Below are positions 55,809-64,000 of a DNA stretch of 64,000 nucleotides, piece after piece. A program made the position numbers and the translations under genes. The stretch lies in contig CP013614.1 in assembly GCA_001465115.1 (NCBI GenBank), forward strand, positions 62,001 to 126,000. Reading direction: 5' to 3'. The first letter of the stretch is position 1. The number at the start of each line of letters is the position of its first letter. The notes under the pieces are model-generated. The model saw nothing but the letters and a program-made list of their open reading frames with translations, made no database searches and was not told the DNA's origin. The stretch is from Enterococcus silesiacus. GTDB taxonomy: Bacteria; Bacillota; Bacilli; Lactobacillales; Enterococcaceae.

Positions 55809-56163
55809 AGGAGGGATTTTACTCACGACTTTACTATTTGTCTTTTTATTTAGTTTTTTATTTGTACTCGTTTTAGAAGACTTTCAATTGACCCAGCGTT
55901 TTACGCAAAAGACGAAAGATTACTATAGCGCTAAGATCATGGTGAGCATGTTTCTTTCTGATGTTAAGCAAGAGCAGTATCCACTTGAGAAAGCTGGAAA
56001 TCAACATTTTTCAACAGGTACTCTACATTACGAATATAAGCAACCAACACTAAACTTAACAGTTCAGTTAAAGCAAACTACGTATACTTTTCAAGAAAAA
56101 TATCTTGAAAGAGAAAAAGAAAAAGTACAAATCCAAAAGGAACAGATTAAAAGTGAAAAATAG
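55753..56163 (+). CDS. comGG: Minor pseudopilin ComGG
   Basis: 136 aa. A basic N-terminus and one helix (YYKGGILLTTLLFVFLFSF), with Gly-Gly at the presumed cut but no Glu+5, as is common for ComGG. GGAGGAG precedes the ATG. It overlaps comGF by 56 bases and ends the comG pilin series. Confidence 0.75.
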   Translation: MLQQNGSSRRSMRINQYYKGGILLTTLLFVFLFSFLFVLVLEDFQLTQRFTQKTKDYYSAKIMVSMFLSDVKQEQYPLEKAGNQHFSTGTLHYEYKQPTLNLTVQLKQTTYTFQEKYLEREKEKVQIQKEQIKSEK

Positions 56164-56396
56164 CAATTACTTAAAATTTGTGAAGCGTGTATCAAACTAA
56201 TATTAAAAAAAACTAATACAGAGCTTTTTTTTGAAAAAATTTCTGTTAAAATCTTTTAATTTATTTTGTGAAAATAGGAGTAGTTCATTGATTTATAAAT
56301 ATTATTAGGAAATTGATTGATTATTGTCTCGTTTTTCGTTAAAATAGAACAGGTATGAAAATTGTTATATTATAGATGGAAATTGAGGTGTTTCTT

Positions 56397-57404
56397 TTGT
56401 TCCCTGAGAAAATAGAAAAGGCTTTCGGTTTAATGGAACAAGCCATCCAATTACTAAAACGTTCTTTAGATACTTCTTTTTTAGACGCGTACACTGAAAA
56501 CGGTGAGAATATCATTGATAATTATCAAGTACGTGTGCTGGATGGAGTGCCGGATGAGCCAACTGTTCAAAAACTTAAAACCATTTATCAACAATTACAA
56601 GCAATCGAATTAGAACCAGAAGAGATTAGACGTTTGTCTCAGTTGATTTTACTTAAAGGGAATAAAATAGAGTCCTTACAAGCAAATCATCAGCTAACAC
56701 CAGATAGCATCGGTTTTTTATTTGTTTATTTGATCGAACAGCTATACAGTCCCAAACAGTCGCTTAAAATTTTAGATATTGCAACTGGTATGGGCAATCT
56801 TTTATTGACGATTATTCTTAACTTGAATATAGCTCAGTACACTGTTCAAGGCTTTGGTGTCGATATCGATGATACATTGCTGTCTGTTTCAGCTACGAAT
56901 AATGAATGGACAAAAGCGGCAATACAATTATTCCATCAAGATGGATTACAAGACTTACTTGTTGATCCTGTAGATGTAGCAGTTAGTGACTTGCCAATCG
57001 GATTTTATCCAAATGATGAAAAGGTCAAAGAATTTGACTCAGCAGCGCAAGAAGGTCATAGTTATGCGCATCATTTATTGATGGAACAAGCGATGAAATT
57101 TGTTAAACCTGACGGCTACGGTTTATTCTTGATACCGGCTAATATTTTAGAGACAGAGCAAAGTTCGTTCTTTAAAAATTGGCTCCAGAAAAATGTTTAT
57201 CTACAAGGAATGATCCAACTACCAGATGAACTTTTTCAATCAGTTCAGTCGAGAAAAAGTATTTTATTTGTACAAAATAAAGGTGAACAAAGCGAACAGG
57301 CGAAGGAAGTTCTTGTTGCAAAATTAGGTTCGTTGAAAGATCCTGCAAAAATCACACAATTTTTTCAACAATTTGAGGCTTGGAAGTCTTCAAATTTAAA
57401 ATAA
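56397..57404 (+). CDS. Class I SAM-dependent methyltransferase (YtxK family)
   Basis: About 335 aa. [13 protein letters not shown] is the SAM-binding loop, and SDLPIGFYP stands where N6-adenine methylases have NPPY, as in the YtxK family that sits after comG and before ackA in many Firmicutes. Start taken as TTG at 56397 because GAGGTG (56385-56390) is ideally spaced; ATG at 56376 has no site. Target unknown. Confidence 0.82.
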   Translation: MFPEKIEKAFGLMEQAIQLLKRSLDTSFLDAYTENGENIIDNYQVRVLDGVPDEPTVQKLKTIYQQLQAIELEPEEIRRLSQLILLKGNKIESLQANHQLTPDSIGFLFVYLIEQLYSPKQSLKILDIATGMGNLLLTIILNLNIAQYTVQGFGVDIDDTLLSVSATNNEWTKAAIQLFHQDGLQDLLVDPVDVAVSDLPIGFYPNDEKVKEFDSAAQEGHSYAHHLLMEQAMKFVKPDGYGLFLIPANILETEQSSFFKNWLQKNVYLQGMIQLPDELFQSVQSRKSILFVQNKGEQSEQAKEVLVAKLGSLKDPAKITQFFQQFEAWKSSNLK

Positions 57405-57430
57405 AACAACTGATAAAAGAGGAGAGTATT

Positions 57431-58618
57431 ATGTCTAAAACAATTGCAATCAATGCTGGAAGTTCAAGTTTAAAATGGCAGTTATATCAAATGCCAAATG
57501 AAGAAGTAATCGCAAAAGGGATCGTTGAACGAATTGGGTTAAATGATTCTATCTTTACAATCAAATACGGCGATGACAAAAAATATGAAGAAGTTATTGA
57601 TATCAATGATCACGATGTTGCTGTAAAAATGTTATTGGACAAACTAACTGAATTGAACATCTTAGCATCTTTCGATGAAATTACAGGTGTTGGTCACCGT
57701 GTGGTTGCAGGTGGGGAAGACTTTAAAGATTCTGTTGTCATTGATGATGAAGTTTTAGAAAAAATTGAAAAATTAGCAGATCTTGCGCCATTACACAATC
57801 CTGCTAATGCAATGGGAATCAAAGCATTCAAAAAAATCTTGCCTAATATTATCAGTGTTGCTGTGTTTGATACGGCTTTCCATACAACAATGCCAAAACA
57901 CAACTTTTTATATAGTATTCCAACTGAATACTATGACAAATATGCCGCTCGTAAATATGGCGCACATGGAACAAGCCATAAATATGTTGCTGAGCGTGCA
58001 GCAGAAATGCTTGGTCGTCCAATCGAAGAGCTAAAAATCATTACTTGTCACTTAGGTAATGGTGCATCAATCACAGCGGTTGATGGTGGTAAATCTGTAG
58101 ATACATCAATGGGCTTTACACCACTTGCAGGTGTAACAATGGGAACTCGTTCTGGGGATATTGATCCTTCTTTACTAGCTTACCTAATGGAAAAACTTGA
58201 ATTAACAGATATCAAAGATATGATTGATATTTTAAATAAAAAATCAGGTCTACTTGGTTTGACTGGTATCTCTAGTGATATGCGTGATTTAGAAGCAAAC
58301 ATGGATAAAGAAGCAGTTCAAGTAGCTTATGATATCTTTACAGACCGTATCCGTAAATACATTGGTAGTTACGTAACTGTTTTAAACGGTGTTGATGCAA
58401 TTGTCTTTACTGCTGGAATTGGTGAAAATGATGCACATGTTCGTAGCGAAGTAATCAAAGGTATGACTTGGTTTGGTTGTGAACTAGATGATGAGAAAAA
58501 TAATGTTCGTGGAAAAGAATCAGTGATTTCTACAGACGATTCTAAAGTTAAAGTATTATTGATTCCAACAGATGAAGAATTAATGATTGCTCGTGATGTT
58601 GAACGTCTAAGAAAATAA
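57431..58618 (+). CDS. ackA: Acetate kinase
   Basis: 395 aa, full length. N-terminal [34 protein letters not shown] and [15 protein letters not shown] [10 protein letters not shown] are all present. It makes acetate and ATP from acetyl phosphate. ATG 57431 follows AGAGGAGAG, 26 bases after the methyltransferase, so it can be read from the same transcript. Confidence 0.95.
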   Translation: MSKTIAINAGSSSLKWQLYQMPNEEVIAKGIVERIGLNDSIFTIKYGDDKKYEEVIDINDHDVAVKMLLDKLTELNILASFDEITGVGHRVVAGGEDFKDSVVIDDEVLEKIEKLADLAPLHNPANAMGIKAFKKILPNIISVAVFDTAFHTTMPKHNFLYSIPTEYYDKYAARKYGAHGTSHKYVAERAAEMLGRPIEELKIITCHLGNGASITAVDGGKSVDTSMGFTPLAGVTMGTRSGDIDPSLLAYLMEKLELTDIKDMIDILNKKSGLLGLTGISSDMRDLEANMDKEAVQVAYDIFTDRIRKYIGSYVTVLNGVDAIVFTAGIGENDAHVRSEVIKGMTWFGCELDDEKNNVRGKESVISTDDSKVKVLLIPTDEELMIARDVERLRK

Positions 58619-58664
58619 TCAACATAAAAAAGAAGAGCTTTAGGTATTAGTTCGAAGTCAATAG

Positions 58665-58712
58665 AAACGAAGACCGAAAATCATGAAAAAGATTTTCGGT
58701 CTTCGTTTTTTA
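58665..58712 (+). terminator. Terminator after ackA
   Basis: Perfect 17-base stem AACGAAGACCGAAAATC / GATTTTCGGTCTTCGTT with T-run. Confidence 0.9.
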
Positions 58713-58749
58713 GGTGATGCAGATAATTAATTGAATTTCCACTCATGTT

Positions 58750-58793
58750 AAAGGATTTAGAAATAACTTCTTTTAGTTATTTCTAAATCCTTT
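58750..58793. other. Perfect hairpin of unclear role between ackA and uspA
   Basis: Stem AAAGGATTTAGAAATAAC / GTTATTTCTAAATCCTTT with an 8-base loop and no T-run on either side. Could be a weak terminator for the minus-strand uspA or an RNA stability element. Confidence 0.6.
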
Positions 58794-58853
58794 GAAATTG
58801 AACTAAACTTTGTTCAATAAATTAGTATAAAAATTTTTTTTTATGGTTGAGTA

Positions 58854-59330
58854 CTATTCATCATCTTGTTGAACAGGGACTTTATTAGCTAAGTCTGTTC
58901 TTACGACTAACACGTCACAGGCTGCATTGCGGATAACGTATTCAGAAACAGAGCCGATAAATAATCGTTCAACTGCATTTAGACCGGTGGCACCTAACAT
59001 AATTAGATCCACTTCTTGATCTTTAGGCAGTTGTTTTGCAATTAAAGGCTTGGGTGAACCATATTCAATGATACTGGACACTTTCTCACAACCATGCTCT
59101 TTTGCTTGTTTTTTATAACCTTCAAGCGTTTGTTTTGCCATTTCTGTAGCTTGTTCTGCTAAAACACCATCAAATGAAGAAACAGATTGAAAAGCCCGTG
59201 TATCAATAACATGAGCTAGAAGTAATTCTGCATCATTTCTCATGGCAACGTTCATTGCTTTTTGAAAAGCTAATTCTGCTTCAGATGATCCATCAACTGC
59301 AACCATGATTTTACGATAATTTTGTAACAT
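58854..59330 (-). CDS. Universal stress protein UspA family
   Basis: 158 aa. Conserved N-terminal IMVAVDGSSEAELAFQKA and ATP-binding motif MLGATGLNAVERLFIGSVSEYVIRNA. ATG 59330 follows AAAGGAGTGG; the frame continues upstream without a site. A small nucleotide-binding stress protein, adjacent to the 6S RNA gene and rarA as in other Lactobacillales. Confidence 0.9.
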   Translation of the reverse strand: MLQNYRKIMVAVDGSSEAELAFQKAMNVAMRNDAELLLAHVIDTRAFQSVSSFDGVLAEQATEMAKQTLEGYKKQAKEHGCEKVSSIIEYGSPKPLIAKQLPKDQEVDLIMLGATGLNAVERLFIGSVSEYVIRNAACDVLVVRTDLANKVPVQQDDE

Positions 59331-59427
59331 TGTGACCACTCCTTTCAAATAGTTGAAATTACATAGTTCTTGATAGTTTAATTGTAGAACAAAATCGTCA
59401 AAAAAGAAAATAAAAAAGAAGATACTA

Positions 59428-59706
59428 TTATAGAATCTTCTTGGCAAACATAACACTGAATATAGCTGAAATCACAAGTAAACTAAAAATGTAAAACAGA
59501 GAAAAAAACTTTAAATTAAAGAGCCCAACTAAAATCCCAATTGCAGCTAAGATCAGATAAAAAACACCAAACTGATGTAAAAATTGTTTATTTTCATCAG
59601 GTTCTCCATTATGCATCAGCGGTAAAAAAACTGTTGCTTTTTTTAATAAATAAACCCCAATAATCACTAATAATGCTACGGATATAAAAATAAGTACGCG
59701 AACCAT
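59428..59706 (-). CDS. Hypothetical small membrane protein
   Basis: 92 aa from ATG 59706 (GGAGGTTC upstream). Three hydrophobic helices (about residues 2-20, 43-60 and 65-85) and a basic end. Lies between uspA and the 6S RNA gene, same strand. Family not recognised. Confidence 0.65.
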   Translation of the reverse strand: MVRVLIFISVALLVIIGVYLLKKATVFLPLMHNGEPDENKQFLHQFGVFYLILAAIGILVGLFNLKFFSLFYIFSLLVISAIFSVMFAKKIL

Positions 59707-59721
59707 TGAAAGAACCTCCAT

Positions 59722-59755
59722 CAAATAAAAAACAATTTGCACTTCGCAAATTGTT
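59722..59755 (-). terminator. Terminator downstream of the 6S RNA
   Basis: Minus-strand stem AACAATTTGC / GCAAATTGTT with GAAGT loop, then TTTTTTATTTG. Confidence 0.85.
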
Positions 59756-59770
59756 AGGTAGTCTAATAAA

Positions 59771-59972
59771 AATGGTAAAATCCGTCGATGCCGTTATTCG
59801 TCCTATAGTATTGAACCCGCAAACAAAGCAGGTGGGTTCCACGACTGACAGCTTCGAACTACCAAATGAAAAGGCTTGTTACCAGCTTAGGTACCAGAAG
59901 GATCCCTAGATATCAATAAAATGTTCGGTCAACACACAAAAAAGACAACGCGTACATCACAGATTTACCATC
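59771..59972 (-). ncRNA. ssrS: 6S RNA
   Basis: About 200 bases in the 323-bp gap between rarA and a small membrane gene. The 5' end ATGGTAAATCTGTGATG pairs with the 3' end CATCGACGGATTTTACCAT to form a closing stem around an unpaired middle; a second long imperfect stem (TCGAAGCTGTCAGTCGT with ACGAATAACGGCATCGA) and a GAACCC / GGGTTC hairpin are inside. This closed rod with a central bubble is the 6S architecture, and the place beside rarA and uspA matches 6S genes of other Lactobacillales. It would trap sigma-A RNA polymerase. A strong terminator follows. Confidence 0.72.
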
Positions 59973-59975
59973 TTT

Positions 59976-60004
59976 ATAATAGCACAATATAGAACAAACA
60001 GCAA
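59976..60004 (-). promoter_or_regulatory. Promoter of the 6S RNA
   Basis: Minus-strand TTGCTG, 17-base spacer, TATTAT, placing the start at about 59970, exactly where the closing stem begins. Confidence 0.55.
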
Positions 60005-60029
60005 CGAGGGTGCCTAAATTTGAAAGCGA

Positions 60030-61319
60030 TTATTTTTTTGTTTTTTTCCCTTTTTTCCACTCTTGAATCCGTTGATATTGTTGGTGTAGCGCTTGTTCAT
60101 ATTTTCCAGTATCAATAGGTTCATAATAATGTGCATTTTTTATTTTATCTGGAAGATATTGCTGATCAACCCAAGCATTCTCAAAGTTATGCGGATATTG
60201 ATAACCGATTCCGCGATTTAAATCTTTCGCACCTGAGTAATGGCTATCTCGTAAATGATCAGGGACATCTCCTGCTTTTCCATCACGAATATCGGACAAA
60301 GCAGCATCAATGGCACTAATAGCAGAATTAGATTTTGGTGACAGGCACAAATCAATAACCACACTAGCTAGAGGGATGCGGGCTTCTGGAAAGCCTAATT
60401 TTTCGGCAGCTTGCACAGCTGTGATTGTCCGAGCTGCGGCTGGCGGGTTTCCTAAACCGATATCTTCATAAGCAATCACCATTAAGCGGCGGCAAATAAT
60501 CGGTAAATCGCCAGCCTCAACAAGTCTGGCCAGGTAATGAAGCGCTGCGTCAACGTCACTTCCGCGAATCGATTTTTGAAAAGCCGAGATTACATCATAA
60601 TGAGCATCACCATTTTTATCATGGGTCAAAGCCTTACGTTGGACACATTCTTCAATGATCGACAGCGTAAGTTCAATTTGATTATTTTCATTTTCAGGTG
60701 TGGATTTTACTGCTAATTCTAATCCGTTTAAGGCACTGCGTAAGTCACCGTTTGTGGCACGGGATAAGTGCTGCAGAGCTTTTTCTTCTAAAACAACAGG
60801 ATACTCACCCAAACCACGTTCTTTATCAGCTAAGGCTTCTTTGATCGCTTTTTGAATGTCCAACTCCGTTAATGGTTTAACTTCAAAAATTTGTGTTCGG
60901 CTACGAATCGCTGGATTAATTGTAATATACGGATTCTCGGTTGTCGCCCCGATCATAATAATTCTACCACTTTCAAGATGGGGTAGTAAAAAATCTTGTT
61001 TTGTCTTATCTAAACGGTGGACCTCATCCAGTAATAAGATCACAGTACCGCTCATTTTAGCTTCCTCTGCAACGATTTGCAGATCTTTTTTAGTATCTGT
61101 TGCGGCATTTAAAAGGCGAAAAGCATAGTTTGTAGAACCTGCGATTGCGCTTGCGATACTAGTCTTGCCAGTTCCTGGGGGACCATATAGAATCATGGAT
61201 GAAAGCATGCGCGCTTCCACCATTCTGCGGATGATTTTGCTTGGACCAACAAGTTGTTGCTGACCAACGACCTCATCTAAATTACGCGGCCGCATACGAA
61301 AAGCTAATGGTTGTTGCAT
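60030..61319 (-). CDS. rarA: Replication-associated recombination protein A
   Basis: 429-aa AAA+ ATPase (RarA/MgsA/WRNIP1). Walker A YGPPGTGKTS near residue 45, Walker B LLLDEVHRLDK, sensor GATTENPY and the C-terminal SKSNSAISAIDAAL tetramer region. It acts at stalled replication forks. Begins MQQPLAFRMRP with GGAGGTCC upstream. Confidence 0.94.
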   Translation of the reverse strand: MQQPLAFRMRPRNLDEVVGQQQLVGPSKIIRRMVEARMLSSMILYGPPGTGKTSIASAIAGSTNYAFRLLNAATDTKKDLQIVAEEAKMSGTVILLLDEVHRLDKTKQDFLLPHLESGRIIMIGATTENPYITINPAIRSRTQIFEVKPLTELDIQKAIKEALADKERGLGEYPVVLEEKALQHLSRATNGDLRSALNGLELAVKSTPENENNQIELTLSIIEECVQRKALTHDKNGDAHYDVISAFQKSIRGSDVDAALHYLARLVEAGDLPIICRRLMVIAYEDIGLGNPPAAARTITAVQAAEKLGFPEARIPLASVVIDLCLSPKSNSAISAIDAALSDIRDGKAGDVPDHLRDSHYSGAKDLNRGIGYQYPHNFENAWVDQQYLPDKIKNAHYYEPIDTGKYEQALHQQYQRIQEWKKGKKTKK

Positions 61320-61336
61320 CGTTGGACCTCCTTATT

Positions 61337-61457
61337 TTAAAAGCGTAGCGGGCTCGTTCAACCTCGACAGAAAAATAGGAAAAATGGAAGGTGGTGCTCT
61401 TTGCCACAATCTATTTTTATCTTTTTCTGAGGAGCTCGCCCGTGAAGCTGGAAAATA
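61337..61457 (+). repeat. Dispersed palindromic repeat, copy E
   Basis: Runs from AAAAGCGTAGCGGGCTCG to AGCTCGCCCGTGAAGCT. Shares with copy A the ends, the core CGACAGAAAAATAGG and the hairpin-plus-TTTTTATCTTTTTC middle. Located directly upstream of rarA, in the same relation to its gene as copy A has to the LysR gene. Confidence 0.78.
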
Positions 61458-61614
61458 AATTCTCTATCTATTATACCACAAAGAACGTACGTTTGTATTT
61501 GAGCTGATTTTGCATATAAAAACCATAAAAAACAGACATTTACCGCATTAGTTGTCCATTATTTCAATGGATAATAGACCTCGATTCGTGTATGATAGGA
61601 AGTGGTGAAAAATA

Positions 61615-62253
61615 ATGAATGAAACAATAAATTTTTTTAATACAAAGTCGACTGAAGAAATCGCTCAATTTTTACTGGGCATGTACTTAGAACATGAAAC
61701 AAATTCTGGCATTCTTGCAGGGTACATTGTTGATACAGAAGCATATTTAGGACCGGAAGATGAAGCGGCTCACAGTTTTGGATTGAGAAATACCCCACGA
61801 TTAAAGGCGATGTATGAGCAACCAGGAACCATTTATCTATACACCATGCATACTCATTTGATCTTAAATATGGTGACTCAAGAAAAGGGCAAGCCGCAAG
61901 GAGTAATGATTCGGGCAATCGAACCCGTTAAAGGGATCAAAAAAATGGAAGAAAACCGTAATGGCCGAAAAGGAATCGAGTTATCTAATGGACCTGGGAA
62001 ATTAGTGGCAGCTTTAGGAATTGACAGAGAACTATACGGTCAATCGATTTTTGACAGTACACTTAGGATTGTTCCTGAAAAAAGAAAAACACCAAAGAAA
62101 ATCATCTCACTACCTCGAATTGGGATACCAAATAAAGGTATCTGGACAGAGCAGCCGTTAAGATATGCTGTCTCAGGGAATCCGTATATATCCAAACAAC
62201 GAAGAAATGATATCAATCAGAAAACTTTTGGCTGGAAGGAAGAAAATAAATGA
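61615..62253 (+). CDS. DNA-3-methyladenine glycosylase (Mpg/AAG family)
   Basis: 212 aa. Family signs are VDTEAYLGPEDEAAHSF (catalytic Glu), GTIYLYTMHTHLILNMVT and VMIRAIEPV. It removes alkylated purines from DNA in base excision repair. The ATG is preceded by a weak GTGGTG site. Overlaps the next gene by 4 bases. Confidence 0.9.
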   Translation: MNETINFFNTKSTEEIAQFLLGMYLEHETNSGILAGYIVDTEAYLGPEDEAAHSFGLRNTPRLKAMYEQPGTIYLYTMHTHLILNMVTQEKGKPQGVMIRAIEPVKGIKKMEENRNGRKGIELSNGPGKLVAALGIDRELYGQSIFDSTLRIVPEKRKTPKKIISLPRIGIPNKGIWTEQPLRYAVSGNPYISKQRRNDINQKTFGWKEENK

Positions 62254-62735
62254 AAAAAGTAACCATGTTGACTTATTTAGATCAACAAATGACCCAAAAA
62301 ATTACAGAATATGATGTAGCTCTTGATTGGAATACAAAAAATCATTCCATCGAAGTTGTCTTTCGATTATTCGCTGAAAATACTGAACATGAACAAATCG
62401 ACGATCGGCAAGGAACCATCTCAGAAGAGGAGATCATTGAATTTGAAGATGGTGTGTTGTTTTACCATCCTGAAAAAACATCTGTTGATGAGGAAGAATA
62501 TTTAGCTGTCATTCCTTATGAAGGTAAAAAAGGCATCAATCAGTCTGTTTTGGACGGCTTTGTGGACTATTTAAATGAAGTGCTGACTGAAGGTCAAAGT
62601 GATTTATTAGACTTTTTAACAGATGAAAATCAAGAAGTGTTTGAACTGAAATGGTCGCAAGAGGCTTTTGAAACCGCGATAAAAAAATATCAACAGGCAG
62701 ATGGCGACACGTATATCGCTTATCCAAGCTATTAA
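62250..62735 (+). CDS. DUF3013 family protein
   Basis: 161 aa, very acidic and soluble. It matches the DUF3013 family of enterococci and streptococci that regularly precedes prmA; no function is known. ATG overlaps the glycosylase stop; prmA follows at 14 bases, so all are probably one operon with rsmE. Confidence 0.78.
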   Translation: MKKVTMLTYLDQQMTQKITEYDVALDWNTKNHSIEVVFRLFAENTEHEQIDDRQGTISEEEIIEFEDGVLFYHPEKTSVDEEEYLAVIPYEGKKGINQSVLDGFVDYLNEVLTEGQSDLLDFLTDENQEVFELKWSQEAFETAIKKYQQADGDTYIAYPSY

Positions 62736-62749
62736 AAAGAGGTGATCGT

Positions 62750-63697
62750 ATGAAGTGGACAGAAGTAAAAGTAGAAACAGCCAGTGAAGCGGTTGAGGCA
62801 ATCTCAAATATTATGATGGAAGCAGGAGCTAGTGGTGTAGCTATTGAAGATTCTTTAGACGTTGAAAATTTCCAAAGTGATCTTTACGGAGAATTACTTG
62901 ATAAGGAGCAATTTACACATATTAAAGATGGTGCTTTAGTAATGGCCTATTTTCCAGAAACAACCTTCTTGCCAGAAATTTTGCCTTTTATCAAAGAAAG
63001 TATCACTCGCTTACCGGAATTTGGTCTTGCAATCGGCAAGAACGAAGTGAGCGTTAGCGAAGTCGCTGAAAGTGATTGGGCCACAGCTTGGAAAAAATAT
63101 TATCATCCAGTTCGTGTGACGCGTTTTCTAACGATTGTTCCAAGCTGGGAAAAATATGAAGCACAAGATCAGTTTGAAAAGATCATTACTTTAGATCCTG
63201 GAATGGCTTTTGGGACAGGAACACATCCTACAACACGTTTAACGTTGCAAGCGCTGGAAACAGTCTTACGTGGCGGTGAAACGTTACTTGATGTTGGGAC
63301 TGGTTCAGGAGTGTTAAGCATTGCCAGCAAATATTTAGGCGCAAAAGAAGTGCATGCTTATGATTTAGATGAAGTGGCCGTAACAGCAGCAAAAGAAAAT
63401 ATGGATATGAATCCGATTGCTAGTGATGTACATGTTTCAGCTAATGATTTATTGAAAAATGTAACAATCGAAGCAGATGTAATCGTAGCAAATATTTTAG
63501 CGGATATCATTACTTTAATGATCGAGGATGCCTGGCGTTTATTAAAAAATGATGGAACCTTGATTGTTTCAGGAATTATACATGAGAAAAAAGCGATGAT
63601 CTTAGAGAAAATGACAGAGATGGGTTTTCTTGTAGATCAGATTTTTCAACAAGGCGATTGGTACGCGATTATTTTAAAGAAAACTGAGGAAGAGTAA
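62750..63697 (+). CDS. prmA: Ribosomal protein L11 methyltransferase
   Basis: 315 aa, normal length. N-terminal substrate-recognition domain, then a SAM domain with LLDVGTGSGVLSIAS and GMAFGTGTHPTT, and VANILADII. It trimethylates L11. Ribosome site AAGAGGTGATC. rsmE starts 1 base after its stop. Confidence 0.95.
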   Translation: MKWTEVKVETASEAVEAISNIMMEAGASGVAIEDSLDVENFQSDLYGELLDKEQFTHIKDGALVMAYFPETTFLPEILPFIKESITRLPEFGLAIGKNEVSVSEVAESDWATAWKKYYHPVRVTRFLTIVPSWEKYEAQDQFEKIITLDPGMAFGTGTHPTTRLTLQALETVLRGGETLLDVGTGSGVLSIASKYLGAKEVHAYDLDEVAVTAAKENMDMNPIASDVHVSANDLLKNVTIEADVIVANILADIITLMIEDAWRLLKNDGTLIVSGIIHEKKAMILEKMTEMGFLVDQIFQQGDWYAIILKKTEEE

Positions 63698-63698
63698 C

Positions 63699-64000
63699 AT
63701 GCAGCGGTATTTTTTGACGGAGCCTTATGAGACCAAAGAGCTTTATATGATTACAGGAGAAAACTATCATCATATTGTTCGAGTGATGCGGATGGAACCG
63801 ACGCAAAAAGTTTTCTTAGCATTTAGTGATCGTCTAGCAATTATTGCTGAAATCACAGATATTACAGAAGACGCCGTTTATTTAAAAGAAGTCAGTAAAG
63901 AAAAAGCAGAAAAAGAGCTGCCGATCAATGTGACGATCGCATGTGGTTATCCAAAAGGAGATAAACTAGAATGGATCGTTCAAAAAGGAACCGAACTAGG
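63699..64000 (+). CDS. rsmE: 16S rRNA (uracil-1498-N3)-methyltransferase, 5' part (cut by window end)
   Basis: The frame MQRYFLTEPYETK... runs open to the end of the window (about 100 codons). HHIVRVMRM and CGYPKGDKLEWIVQKGTELG are the RsmE N-terminal PUA-like domain and the start of the SPOUT domain. It methylates U1498 of 16S rRNA. It directly follows prmA, a common pairing in Firmicutes. Confidence 0.92.
   Translation, partial: MQRYFLTEPYETKELYMITGENYHHIVRVMRMEPTQKVFLAFSDRLAIIAEITDITEDAVYLKEVSKEKAEKELPINVTIACGYPKGDKLEWIVQKGTEL

Overview
The window is ordinary chromosomal DNA of a low-GC Gram-positive coccus, almost certainly an Enterococcus of the E. faecalis side of the genus. The evidence is an efaCBA-type manganese transporter, a cydABDC + menA + ndh respiratory block with no haem-synthesis genes, a full comGA-GG operon followed by a YtxK-type methyltransferase and ackA, the small Lactobacillales families DUF1831, DUF1033 and DUF3013, and strong AGGAGG ribosome sites with AT-rich codon use. 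No rRNA, tRNA, insertion sequence, prophage or CRISPR array was seen.

Layout. 1-5.7 kb: an ABC-F ATPase, the efaCBA Mn operon with two DtxR/MntR-type operator boxes, and a membrane-anchored serine hydrolase. 5.9-17.5 kb: housekeeping genes (prs, a RarD-like permease, cysteine desulfurase + DUF1831 + mnmA for tRNA thiolation, a DsbA-like protein, topB, a deaminase, a MazG-like protein). 18-27.2 kb: aerobic respiration (cydABDC, polyprenyl diphosphate synthase, menA, type II NADH dehydrogenase). 27.3-29 kb: a T-box leader, probably tyrosine-specific, in front of an NhaC-type transporter. 29-37 kb: ftsK, a GntR regulator, a BceAB-like transporter, a TIR/deoxyribosyltransferase-like protein and rlmN.

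37.1-40.6 kb holds the most unusual content: a translationally coupled three-gene operon encoding an MFS transporter, a Dit1/PvcA-family (isonitrile synthase) protein and an ATP-grasp ligase. This looks like a compact biosynthesis-and-export system for an isonitrile-type small molecule. I know of no characterised enterococcal product for it.

41-50.4 kb: a LysR regulator, a DeoR regulator with a TPR-like membrane protein, and a complete L-ascorbate (ula) operon whose intergenic gaps carry palindromic repeat DNA, including a 122-bp tandem duplication. 50.5-58.6 kb: a SteT-like permease, a 545-bp stretch with three terminator hairpins and candidate small RNAs, then comGA-GG, the methyltransferase and ackA. 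58.8-64 kb: uspA, a small membrane protein, a 6S RNA whose long closing stem can be drawn from the sequence, rarA, 3-methyladenine glycosylase, DUF3013, prmA and the start of rsmE (cut by the window end).

A dispersed family of about 120-bp imperfect palindromes (five copies seen) lies in the gaps at 42.2, 42.3, 47.4, 47.5 and 61.3 kb. All family assignments come from reading the translated sequence by eye; no database search was run.
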